54,431 nt of DNA from Candidatus Zixiibacteriota bacterium. GTDB lineage: Bacteria; Zixibacteria; MSB-5A5; GN15; FEB-12. A model generated the notes under the pieces. The model ran no database searches, had not been told where the DNA came from, and was given only the letters and a program-made list of their open reading frames with translations. A program made the position numbers and the translations under genes. The stretch lies in contig JBFMDV010000015.1 of the NCBI GenBank assembly GCA_040753875.1, positions 1 to 54,431 on the forward strand, given 5' to 3'. Of this stretch, positions 9,164 to 17,400 are shown piece after piece; the stretch's first letter is position 1, and each line of letters opens with the position of its first letter.

Positions 9164-9943
9164 ATGAGTGGGTGCCTTCCATGGATCGCGATAGTAGTAG
9201 TTGCCCTTGCAGGAGGGGCAATTGGGGGAGTACTTGGATTCATAGTTGGAGGAGTCGTGGGTTATGTAGGTATGGTCGGGTTGGGCGTTCTTGGAGTGAA
9301 AGTCTCTGGCGGCCTGCTTCCGCGCCGAGAGCGCCGAGACACCGCTCTGAGTTTTTATGACTACGACCGCGAGTTCATTGAATCCCACATACCACCTCCT
9401 TGGAGAGGAAGGTCTATCGCGTACATCGAATTCCTACTCGAGAAAATCGTGAAGCGTGCGGCTCTTGTGGGGCCTTCCTCCTCATCAGGTCTAACTTGGT
9501 GGGAAGTTGCCGCTGCGTATGAAATAGAATCTCAGAACGCGTACTCCGCGCAGGAAAGGGAGTTGCTGGAACGTCTCTGGCGGTTCCTTCAAAAGGAGTG
9601 GTACGGCGGCGTTTCCAAAGCTTCTGATGTCTGTAAGTCATCGTTTTCGAGAGTGCATAGCGAATATTCGGATGAAGTGCAAGAGTTCTATCGAGTTAAT
9701 CATAGATATGTCGACCGACATCTCATCTCGGAATGGAAGGATCGACCCGTTGCCTATTTGGAACACCTTTTTGGCCGGATAATGCAGAGCACGTCCATTG
9801 TCGGTCCGGCCTCGGCGAAAGGTCTAACAGATTCCAAGCTTGTAGGTGCCGTTGAAATCGAGATTGACCGCGCCACCTCGCACTACGAGAAGGAAATGAT
9901 AAATCGAATCGGGGAATTCCTTAGAAAGAAGTGGTTCACCTGA
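9164..9943 (+). CDS. Membrane protein with a tandemly duplicated ~86-aa domain (259 aa)
   Basis: A glycine-zipper membrane segment (residues about 8-50, GGAIGGVLGFIVGGVVGYVG) is followed by two copies of one domain: residues 62-147 and 172-258. Aligned pairs include SIAYIEFLLEKIVKRAALVG with PVAYLEHLFGRIMQSTSIVG, GLTWWEVAAAYEIE with GLTDSKLVGAVEIE, and RLWRFLQKEWY with RIGEFLRKKWF. The repeats are predicted helical and lie on one side of the membrane. The ATG has a good ribosome site (GAGGAAG). Codon use is AT-richer than that of nearby housekeeping genes, a possible sign of transfer. No known family or catalytic motif is seen. It may act with the preceding membrane protein, but 107 bases separate them. 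Confidence 0.7.
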   Translation: MSGCLPWIAIVVVALAGGAIGGVLGFIVGGVVGYVGMVGLGVLGVKVSGGLLPRRERRDTALSFYDYDREFIESHIPPPWRGRSIAYIEFLLEKIVKRAALVGPSSSSGLTWWEVAAAYEIESQNAYSAQERELLERLWRFLQKEWYGGVSKASDVCKSSFSRVHSEYSDEVQEFYRVNHRYVDRHLISEWKDRPVAYLEHLFGRIMQSTSIVGPASAKGLTDSKLVGAVEIEIDRATSHYEKEMINRIGEFLRKKWFT

Positions 9944-10025
9944 TAGCCTGCAGTTGATGGCGAGTATGGCGAATGAATGAGGTTCTTATGTCGTTGTAGG
10001 TCGGTGTTTCGAGCGGACCGGGTGG

Positions 10026-10044
10026 CCCACCGCTCTGCGGTGGG
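10026..10044. repeat. Perfect hairpin in spacer
   Basis: CCCACCGC (10026-10033), loop TCT, GCGGTGGG (10037-10044), followed by TTTCAG. The 214-base spacer 9944-10157 lies between convergent genes, so this could terminate transcription from the left. The T-run is too short for a confident call. Nothing else is recognisable in the spacer. Confidence 0.5.
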
Positions 10045-10157
10045 TTTCAGACACGCCCGCCATCGCCCGGCTTGGGTGGGGGGCCGCATGGCAGACTTTC
10101 AGCTTCGATTCGAGCAACATCCGACCAACCAGACTCCTTCGGTCGGCCGGTCGATCA

Positions 10158-10355
10158 CTATCGGGGTTCGACGCAGTCGATCGACGGGTCATAGGTGCAG
10201 GTCTCCACACCTTTGACCTTACAACAGCGATACCCGTTCAGGCCGTCGCAGACAATCCGGCAGGGCGGTGCCGCCTGAGTGTCCGCTGTGAACGCACCGA
10301 TCAAAAACGACGCCGCAAAAAGCAGGACCATGATCACGAGAAATGATTTACGCAT
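10158..10355 (-). CDS. Small secreted cysteine-rich peptide (65 aa)
   Basis: The product begins MRKSFLVIMVLLFAASFLIG, a strong signal peptide with probable cleavage after A-D-T-Q-A-A. The mature peptide is only about 35 residues with six cysteines (CRIVC, RCC, TC, DC), which could form three disulfides. I chose the start at 10355 because GGAAGGAG lies 7 bases upstream; the frame stays open to 10430 but that part is not signal-like. No homologous toxin, bacteriocin or chaperone is recognised. It has no evident partner gene and stands alone on the minus strand. Confidence 0.7.
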   Translation of the reverse strand: MRKSFLVIMVLLFAASFLIGAFTADTQAAPPCRIVCDGLNGYRCCKVKGVETCTYDPSIDCVEPR

Positions 10356-10820
10356 CGTTCGCTCCTTCCATGCGCGACCGCGACTCGCGCCGGTGACGGT
10401 TACTTGGTAGTGACCACTCGGCCACCCCACCCGTGATGAAAATAGAGCAATTTCATCCGCGTTCGCAAGTCAAATGTTGTCTGTTCGCAATGATCGGTAT
10501 TGTCCGTTCCGGCAGTTCTTGCTCGCCTGAGACCATTCGGTCAGTGGCGATTTGCACAAGAGGCTTTCGTGTCGAGGGCGAGTGTGAACTGCCGGTCCTG
10601 ATGCCGCCCCCCCCAAGGTCGGTCGGGTCACACGGCCGCTCTTCGACGAGATCACTTCGTATGATCGTCGCACTGAGCGGAGTCGAAGTCCGACGGTATC
10701 ACGACTGACGGCCGCAAGACCCAACCGAACGACTGGTGACGGTCGGGTGAGGACTTTCGTCGACGCTGCCGGTCGAGTTTTATCCCCATCTATTGTCAGA
10801 ATCCATTACCTTGGAAGCGA
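10356..10820. other. 465-base spacer without a supported gene
   Basis: This stretch lies between the divergent small-peptide gene and the asparaginase gene. It contains repeated GGTCGG/CGGTCG words (for example 10618-10627 and 10740-10748) but no clear inverted repeat, RNA gene or promoter. A 91-codon open frame on the plus strand (10433-10708) has Arg/Ser-rich composition and no ribosome site, so I do not call it. Confidence 0.5.
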
Positions 10821-11864
10821 ATGAACGACAACAAGAATACAGCCACACCCTTCGTCCCCGCGCTCGCCGCCCGCGTATTCCGGGGGGACGCCGTCGAGGC
10901 GATCCATTACGCCACCATCGCTATTGTCAACGCCGAAGGTAAGCTGACTCATTATCTCGGCGACCCGTTCCAGCCGTTCATGACCCGGTCCTCAATCAAG
11001 CCGTTCCAGCTTGCGCCGCTCATCACCACTGGCGCGGCGGATCACTATAAGTTCTCCAATGAGCAACTCGCCATCATGGCCGGCTCCCACTCCGGGACCG
11101 ATGCGCACCGCGTGGTGGTCATGTCCAATCTGCAGAAAGCCGGCAACAAACCGGAGATGCTTCAGTGCGGCGCTCATCCTCCAATCTTCATGCAACAGGA
11201 AAACATTTACCCGCGCAATGATGAAGACAAAGACCCGGTCCGCCATAACTGCTCCGGCAAGCACTCCGGCTTTCTCGCGCTGGCCAGATTCATGGGCGTG
11301 GACGTGTCTGAGTATCTGAATCCGGAAAGCAAATCCCAAAAGCTGGTCAAGAAGACTCTTGCCGAGATCTGTGAGTACCCCGAAGACAAAATGACCGTCG
11401 GTATCGATGGTTGCAGCGCGCCCAACTTTTCGCTCCCCATGAACAACCTGGCGCTCGGATTCAGGAAGCTGGCGCACCCAAACGGCTGCGGCACAGATAT
11501 CCGCAAGGCGCTCGACCGCATCCGCAACGCCATGCAAGAGCATCCGTTCATGTTTTCCGGCGACAAGCGCCCCGACTTGGTGCTGATGTACTCGTTCCCG
11601 CACCGGATAGTGTGCAAGGGGGGCGCCGAAGCGGTTCAGGCCATCGGTTTCTCCGACCCTCCGCTCGGAATCGCCATCAAGATCCATGACGGCAACGCCC
11701 GTGCCTTGATGGCGATCTGTGTCGAGGTTCTGAAGCAGTTGGGAATAGTTGCCAATATGGACGATTTTGAGTATCTTATAAAATATGAACAGCCGGAGGT
11801 GCGGAACAACCGTGGCCTCCTGACCGGTTATATAAAGACCGATTTCGTGTTGAAGAAGGCGTGA
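10821..11864 (+). CDS. L-asparaginase, Rhizobium etli (Asparaginase_II) type
   Basis: It probably hydrolyses L-asparagine to aspartate and ammonia. The 347-aa protein belongs to the thermolabile class known from R. etli, not to the E. coli AnsA/AnsB fold. The key motifs are RSSIKPFQ (S57, K60), HNCSGKHSG (C144, K147) and GIDGCSAPNF (D196, C198). From memory of R. etli ReAV, these match Ser48, Lys51, Cys135, Lys138, Asp187 and Cys189 with a constant offset of nine, so the nucleophile pairs and the zinc-site cysteines are all present. No signal peptide, so it should be cytoplasmic. It lies 268 bases before tryptophanase, which suggests a small amino-acid-degradation group. The start ATG follows GGAAGCGA closely. 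Confidence 0.88.
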   Translation: MNDNKNTATPFVPALAARVFRGDAVEAIHYATIAIVNAEGKLTHYLGDPFQPFMTRSSIKPFQLAPLITTGAADHYKFSNEQLAIMAGSHSGTDAHRVVVMSNLQKAGNKPEMLQCGAHPPIFMQQENIYPRNDEDKDPVRHNCSGKHSGFLALARFMGVDVSEYLNPESKSQKLVKKTLAEICEYPEDKMTVGIDGCSAPNFSLPMNNLALGFRKLAHPNGCGTDIRKALDRIRNAMQEHPFMFSGDKRPDLVLMYSFPHRIVCKGGAEAVQAIGFSDPPLGIAIKIHDGNARALMAICVEVLKQLGIVANMDDFEYLIKYEQPEVRNNRGLLTGYIKTDFVLKKA

Positions 11865-12037
11865 TAGATCGTATGTGGCGCGACCGAGCGACAAAGAATC
11901 ACCTCGGGCTAACCTACCATCGGCGGCGTATCAAAGCCGTCACCTGAGATCTCTTCCATTGTATAAGGGCAATGAACGCCCGAAATCCTGGTCCCACTCT
12001 TTCAAAGAGAGAGGCAATGAAGTTACGGTAGCTATTC

Positions 12038-12069
12038 CCTCTCCCTCCGGGAGAGGGTAGGGTGAGGGA
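12038..12069. repeat. Dispersed palindromic repeat, copy 2
   Basis: The perfect 9-bp hairpin CCCTCTCCC / GGGAGAGGG (12038-12046 with 12050-12058, loop TCC) is followed by TAGGGTGAGGG. The AGGGTGAGGG signature is the reverse complement of CCCTCACCCT at 774-783, so two copies sit in opposite orientation 11 kb apart. It lies within the 268-base spacer before tryptophanase, in which I see no leader peptide or other gene. Confidence 0.65.
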
Positions 12070-12132
12070 CAGGAGAAAGTTCGTGTCGGGCACAGAGGCT
12101 CGACCGGACCAACCGCACGAAGGGAGACTAAA

Positions 12133-13533
12133 ATGAAAAACCGTCGCCAGCCGGCGGAACCGTACCGCATAAAATCAGTCGAGCCGATCCGGCTGCTCGA
12201 CCGCGCCGAACGTGAACAACGGATTCGCGCCGCGCATTACAACCTGTTCAAGATCGACTCAGCCGATATTTACATTGATCTGCTTACCGATTCCGGCACC
12301 GGTGCCATGTCCAACCGGCAATGGGCGGCGCTGATGATGGGGGATGAATCATACGCGGGCGCAATCTCGTTCCGCCATTTCGAGAAAACGGTTCAATCGA
12401 TCTTTCACAAAAAGAGAATCATCCCGTGCCACCAGGGCAGAGTGGCGGAGAATCTCGTTTTCAGCACGATTCTCAAGAAGGGGCAGTTCGTACTGAACAA
12501 TACGCATTTCGATACCACCAGGGGAAATGTCCTGCATAAAGGAGGCATTCCCATCGATCTGCCATGCCCGCAATCGCGGTCGAACGACCCGCTCCCGTTC
12601 AAAGGCAACATGGACACCGCCAAACTCGAGGAGTTTATTAAAGAGCATGGCTCTCAGACTATCGCCATGGTGATCATGACCGTCACCAACAACTCCTCAG
12701 GCGGTCAGCCGGTTTCGATGGCCAATATCCATGAGACTGCCGAAATCTGCCACCGCTATCATCTGCCGTTCTTCTACGATGCGGCCCGGTTCGCTGAAAA
12801 CTGCTACTTCATTAAACGCGATGAGCCCGGCTATCACGACAAGTCGATTCGCGAAATCGCCGCTGAGATGTTCGAGCAGTGCGATGGTGTCATGATGTCC
12901 GCCAAGAAAGATGGCCTGGCCAACATTGGGGGCTTCATTGCGATCAACGATGAAGACCTCTATCGCCGCATTACTGAGTTAATGATTCTTATAGAAGGGT
13001 ATGTCACGTACGGCGGCCTGGCGGGGAGGGACCTCGAAGTTCTCGCGGTCGGCCTCGAAGAAGTCATGGATTTCGACTATTTGGATTTCCGGATCGAGCA
13101 GGTTCGGTATTTCGGCGATAAAATAAAAGAGGCGGGCCTCCCGATTATCGAGCCGACAGGAGGCCACGCGGTGTTTGTTGATGCCGGCCGCTTTCTGCCG
13201 CATATTCCTTCGTCACAGTTCCCCGGGCAGGGGTTGGCCGTTGCGTTCTATGTCGAAGGCGCGGTCCGGGCGGTCGAGATTGGTTCGCTCATGTTCGGCG
13301 GGGTCGACCCAGTTACCGGCAAACCGATCTATGCACCACGGGAACTCGTCAGAATGGCGCTTCCGCGGCGGGTCTTCACGAACTCTCACATTGACTATGT
13401 TGCTGAAGTAGCCGAGAAGATAGCGTCAAAGAAGGAGAGTATCCCCGGCTACCGGATTACCAAAGAGAGCCAGTTCCTTCGCCATTTCACGTGCGAACTG
13501 GCTGCAGTGTCGCCGGTGCATGCCAACGTGTAA
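12133..13533 (+). CDS. tnaA: Tryptophanase (tryptophan indole-lyase)
   Basis: This PLP enzyme splits tryptophan into indole, pyruvate and ammonia. The cofactor lysine lies in MMSAKKDGLANIGG (K258 or K259), and LPRRVF near residue 410 holds the substrate-carboxylate arginine. The near relative tyrosine phenol-lyase uses Arg381 and Phe448 (Citrobacter numbering) for the phenol ring. Here the equivalent places read AVEIGS (I383) and LRHFTCEL (H451), which match tryptophanase. The length of 466 aa is normal. A good ribosome site (AGGGAGA) precedes the ATG. The stop overlaps the next start (TAATG). No TnaC-like leader peptide was found upstream, so tryptophan-controlled attenuation is not supported. 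Confidence 0.9.
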   Translation: MKNRRQPAEPYRIKSVEPIRLLDRAEREQRIRAAHYNLFKIDSADIYIDLLTDSGTGAMSNRQWAALMMGDESYAGAISFRHFEKTVQSIFHKKRIIPCHQGRVAENLVFSTILKKGQFVLNNTHFDTTRGNVLHKGGIPIDLPCPQSRSNDPLPFKGNMDTAKLEEFIKEHGSQTIAMVIMTVTNNSSGGQPVSMANIHETAEICHRYHLPFFYDAARFAENCYFIKRDEPGYHDKSIREIAAEMFEQCDGVMMSAKKDGLANIGGFIAINDEDLYRRITELMILIEGYVTYGGLAGRDLEVLAVGLEEVMDFDYLDFRIEQVRYFGDKIKEAGLPIIEPTGGHAVFVDAGRFLPHIPSSQFPGQGLAVAFYVEGAVRAVEIGSLMFGGVDPVTGKPIYAPRELVRMALPRRVFTNSHIDYVAEVAEKIASKKESIPGYRITKESQFLRHFTCELAAVSPVHANV

Positions 13534-14141
13534 TGGTCGAAAGCGGTATGCGTTTGAACCTGAGAGCGTTCGTATTGGCGGGACTACTGAGCACACCTCT
13601 GCTCTTTACAGCCTGTATCAAAGTGCAGACCGGACCGCCAACGACCGAGGAGGCGCTCGATGCCGCCAGCGTCCGCGGCAAAGAGATTCGGGCGGAGTGG
13701 TTCACGCGGTTCCAGTCAGCTACTCCGGAGGACAAAGTCATTCTCTGGCGCATGTTCGTCGATTCCACCGCCGAGTCATATCTGCGCTACGGCTCAACGG
13801 TTGCCGATGAGTGGCGCAAAGGCAACGAGGGGCGAAGGGCAGCGATTGCCGATACCGAAATGCAGTCGACAGTGGACCGTTGGATCCTGACCCAGCGTCC
13901 CCAGTTGGAGGCCTACGATGATATTGTCGAGTACGGTGTGGACCAGATCAAGCTGACCAATGTGTTCGGAGCTACGATTCTGGACCCGATTCAGCAGCTT
14001 CGCGACCAGTATTATCGGGTTTACAGTGCGGTGTTTTTCCCGAAAGGGACGGTGCAGGAGTACTTGCAGCGCCAAACCGAAGTCAGGGGGGAACTGCAGC
14101 GGTACAGCTTTGACCTCGAACGTGCCCTCAGTCGACGCTGA
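13533..14141 (+). CDS. Probable lipoprotein of unknown function (202 aa)
   Basis: The ATG at 13533 overlaps the tnaA stop (TAATG); a second ATG at 13548 would also keep the signal. The N-terminus has an Arg, a hydrophobic core and LLFTAC (C28), a slightly unusual lipobox. The mature protein is helical and charged, with the pairs GKEIRAEWFTRFQ and RYGSTVADEWRKG. No recognised domain. The coupling to tnaA suggests co-transcription but does not reveal a role. An envelope protein on an amino-acid-degradation transcript is odd and could be accidental. Confidence 0.7.
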   Translation: MVESGMRLNLRAFVLAGLLSTPLLFTACIKVQTGPPTTEEALDAASVRGKEIRAEWFTRFQSATPEDKVILWRMFVDSTAESYLRYGSTVADEWRKGNEGRRAAIADTEMQSTVDRWILTQRPQLEAYDDIVEYGVDQIKLTNVFGATILDPIQQLRDQYYRVYSAVFFPKGTVQEYLQRQTEVRGELQRYSFDLERALSRR

Positions 14142-14357
14142 CCAGCCAAGTCATAACTCCAACCTCATCAAAGTGAAATCCTTTTCAGCCTTTCTGAGCG
14201 CTCGAAGCACAGTTTGATGTCGGTAGTAGGGGCAGCTATCGGATACATACTCGCCTAAGAGGATAGGGTCCATTAAGTTACGATGATTCGGGCCGGACCT
14301 TCCGATTTTTTGGCCGGATAGTTGCAGAAGAAAGCCCCGGGCGGTTGTGAGCCGCCC

Positions 14358-14386
14358 TTGACAAAACCGCTGGAACCATATATACT
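14358..14386 (+). promoter_or_regulatory. Strong sigma70-like promoter of the secretion/envelope operon
   Basis: TTGACA (14358-14363), 17-base spacer, TATACT (14381-14386): a near-consensus promoter. The GGGCGG/CCGCCC hairpin (14339-14344 with 14352-14357) directly abuts the -35 box and could be an operator or the end of upstream transcription. It lies in the 331-base spacer 14142-14472, which otherwise holds no gene. The leader to the first codon would be about 80 bases. Confidence 0.75.
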
Positions 14387-14472
14387 TTCACGGTTTATAC
14401 CAAGAGGAGACCCGCTTATAGCATTACCGCTAACGATTGTTTGAACCGACACAAAAGGCAAGTGACCGTTAG

Positions 14473-17400
14473 TTGAAACTACGTTTCGTAGGCGCTATAA
14501 GTATATCCGTTCCTCGGGGCGACAAATCCCTTCAATCAGCCACAGGTAGACGGGCCAGAGTTGCGGGCATTACTGCCTTCGCGCTTCTCGCCTTGCCGCT
14601 TGTCGTCGCGGCCGCGCCACAGAATGTTCGTGTGGAGAACTCCAGCGATCAAAGCATTAGTTTTGTCGTTCACAACTCAACTGACCTCGGCGGTCTGGTC
14701 CGAGCGCAGAACACCGATTCGTCGACGACCTATATCCGCATAATTCAGATTGGCATTCCATTCGGTTCGAGCGTGCGCATACTGCGAGCTGAGGGGCGCA
14801 TGCTCGAACCGGTGGCCGTTTCGATGTCGAGTGGGGCAACTCGCCTTAGCAACCTTGAGCCGCTGGTCTCGTTGCTCCCGCCACTGACCGTGCGCGGCAG
14901 ACAAATTGTCACGGTCCGGATCGCACCGATGTACGGCGATGCCGTATATCGGGAAGTTGCAGTCGACCTTGCATTTGAACGACCCGGAGCACTTCCCGAA
15001 GGAGTGCCTCAGGTTGACCCGCAGTTCGACCGGATCTTCAAATCGGTCCTTATCAATTATGACCAGTTTCGGAACTGGCCTGTGCCCGAGCGTGATGCGG
15101 CCAAACTGGCTCCCTCGGCAGGTCCTTTTACCGCTACAGGTACCTGGTACAAGTTGATCGTCAACCAGACCGGTCTGTGCCGGATCACTGGGAGTCAACT
15201 ACAGTCCGCCGGCCTGTCGCTTGCGAACCTTAGGTCCGATTCCATCCGCCTGTTTAACGGTGGCGGTCTGCCGGTTGAAATGCGCAATGAACGGCCTCGA
15301 CCAACGTTCGATGAAATAGCCATCACGGTCGACGACGGCGGCGACGGTCTGTTCGGAATAGGCGATCAGATCACTTTCTTTGCCGAGGGCGCTAATCGTT
15401 GGCTGTACTACGCGGATAGTCTGCCTCGCTGGAACAACAACCCCTACGATTCCAAAAACGTCTATTGGCTGGCGACATCGGGCAGCTTCACTGGCGCATC
15501 GATCCGCATGGGCAGCATAGACGGGACTCCGACCACAGGCGGCGACCCTACCTACAGCAATTATCGCCGATATCAGCATGTCGAGCAGGATAACCTCCTC
15601 CTGGTGGACGGGGACGGACATATCAACAACTACTATCTATGGTACTGGACCGACAGCACCCGGCTCAGTTTCTTTGTCGATGGTACCGGTATACAGGTGG
15701 GAGACACGGCGCTTATCACGTTGGATGGGCGTACCGGTTCGCCGTATATGTCGCTGCGGGTTAACTCGACATTAGCCCAGGCGTTCAATCTCAACGGCCT
15801 TAACTGTCAGTTCACATCGCAAGCGCTGGTCGACGGGCTCAACAGCATATCTGTTAATCTCTCGCCTAATTCGAGCACATATAAGCCATACTTCAATTTC
15901 CTTGAAATGTCATACCGTAGTCGCCTCGAGCCGCAAAATGACCGACTTGACTTTGCCATGCTTGGGTACGATGGCACTGGAAACCTAGCCATTCAGGATA
16001 ATTTCTCAGCGATACCACTCGTCTTCCTGGTCGATGACCCTCGTCGGCCAATTCAAATTACCGGTGCGACGCATGTGGGCGGCACTCTTACCTTTTCGGC
16101 CCAACTGGCCTTAACTGCTGTTAACCGATTCTACGTCGCGACAGCCTCGACCGCGGCGGCACCGTTGTCCATAACGCGTGTTTCGCCGACGGATATGTAC
16201 GCCGACCTGAGCCAGACCGACCTGTTTGTGATCGCGCCGAGATCGTTGACTGCGGCGATGTCCGACTACGTCGATTACCGCCGCGGTGGCGGACGGTCTG
16301 TGAAAACTGTGGCGCTCGAAGATATCTTCGACAATTTCTCTTTCGGATTGACCGACCCGACCGCAGTGCGCGACTATCTCAAATACGCCTATCAGTCGTT
16401 CCCTTCGCCCGCTCCTTCGGCGGTCCTCCTGGTAGGAGATGCCAATTTCGATTATCTGGATCGCCTCCGGACCGGCCAGGCAAACCTGATGCCGTCCTAT
16501 ATCAATCCCATCGAGAATGTCTCTCTCGGCAACAGTTACGGTGATGACAACTATGTCTTCTTTGGCGTCTATGGGCTGCTCGACAGCGACACCAGTTATC
16601 TTCGCGCCGACCGCGGCTACGACATGATGATCGCCCGCTGGCCGGTCAAGAACGCCGCCGAGATCGGCGTCATGACGCAGAAGATCAAACAATACGAATC
16701 CCCTTCCGACCTTGGCTTCTGGCGGGACGACATCACCCTGGTGGCGGATGATGAGTTCGGCAATTTCAATAACGAAACGTTTCACACGACGCAAACTGAG
16801 GATCTCTCGCGGGCGCATATCCCCGCACTGCTGACGCGGCAGAAGATCTACCTGTGGGATTATCCGTTCGTCAATCGTTTTAAGCCGGCCGTGAACGATG
16901 CCATTGTCAAGGCTATCAACGACGGTACTCTGCTGGTGAATTATGTCGGACACGGCAATCCCGACGTATGGGCTCACGAGCGGGTGTTCACGCGCACCGG
17001 GGATCTGCCGCGCCTGCACAACACGCACCTGCCGCTTGTGTTTGCGGCCTCCTGCGCGATCGGATTTTTCGATGATCCCGCCCGCGAGGCGATGGGGGAG
17101 GATCTCCTTGGCATGAGCACCGGCGGTGCCATCGGTGTCATCTCCGCCATGCGGCTGGTCTTTTCGTCGGATAATTCGCAGTTCAATCGTCAGGTGTTCG
17201 ATCTTCTTCTATACAATGACTCGCTCACGATCGGGGAGGCAATGTATGGCGCCAAGCTGATCCGCCAGTACGCGGGCGGCTTCCCCAATCCGATTCAAAA
17301 CGACCGCAGTTACGTCTATTTCGGCGACCCGTACCTTCGACTCGGCCTGCCGCGCCTGAAGGTCGAGTTTACGCAAACGCCGGACAGTCTGATGGCGCTT

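Noticed and set aside
10433-10708. Plus-strand open frame of 91 codons in the spacer before the asparaginase
   Set aside because: No ribosome site, Arg/Ser-rich low-information sequence, starts inside the likely promoter zone of the small-peptide gene.
11865-12132. Possible tnaC-type leader peptide before tryptophanase
   Set aside because: A short frame (11875-12060) has one Trp but lacks the W...D...P spacing of TnaC and runs through a dispersed repeat.
12133-13533. Tyrosine phenol-lyase
   Set aside because: The residues that mark the phenol site are replaced by those of tryptophanase (I383, H451).
16111-17028. Minus-strand open frame of 305 codons inside the PorU-like gene
   Set aside because: Lies opposite the catalytic domain with the intact His/Cys dyad; composition (His, Arg, Val rich) is typical of antisense reading.
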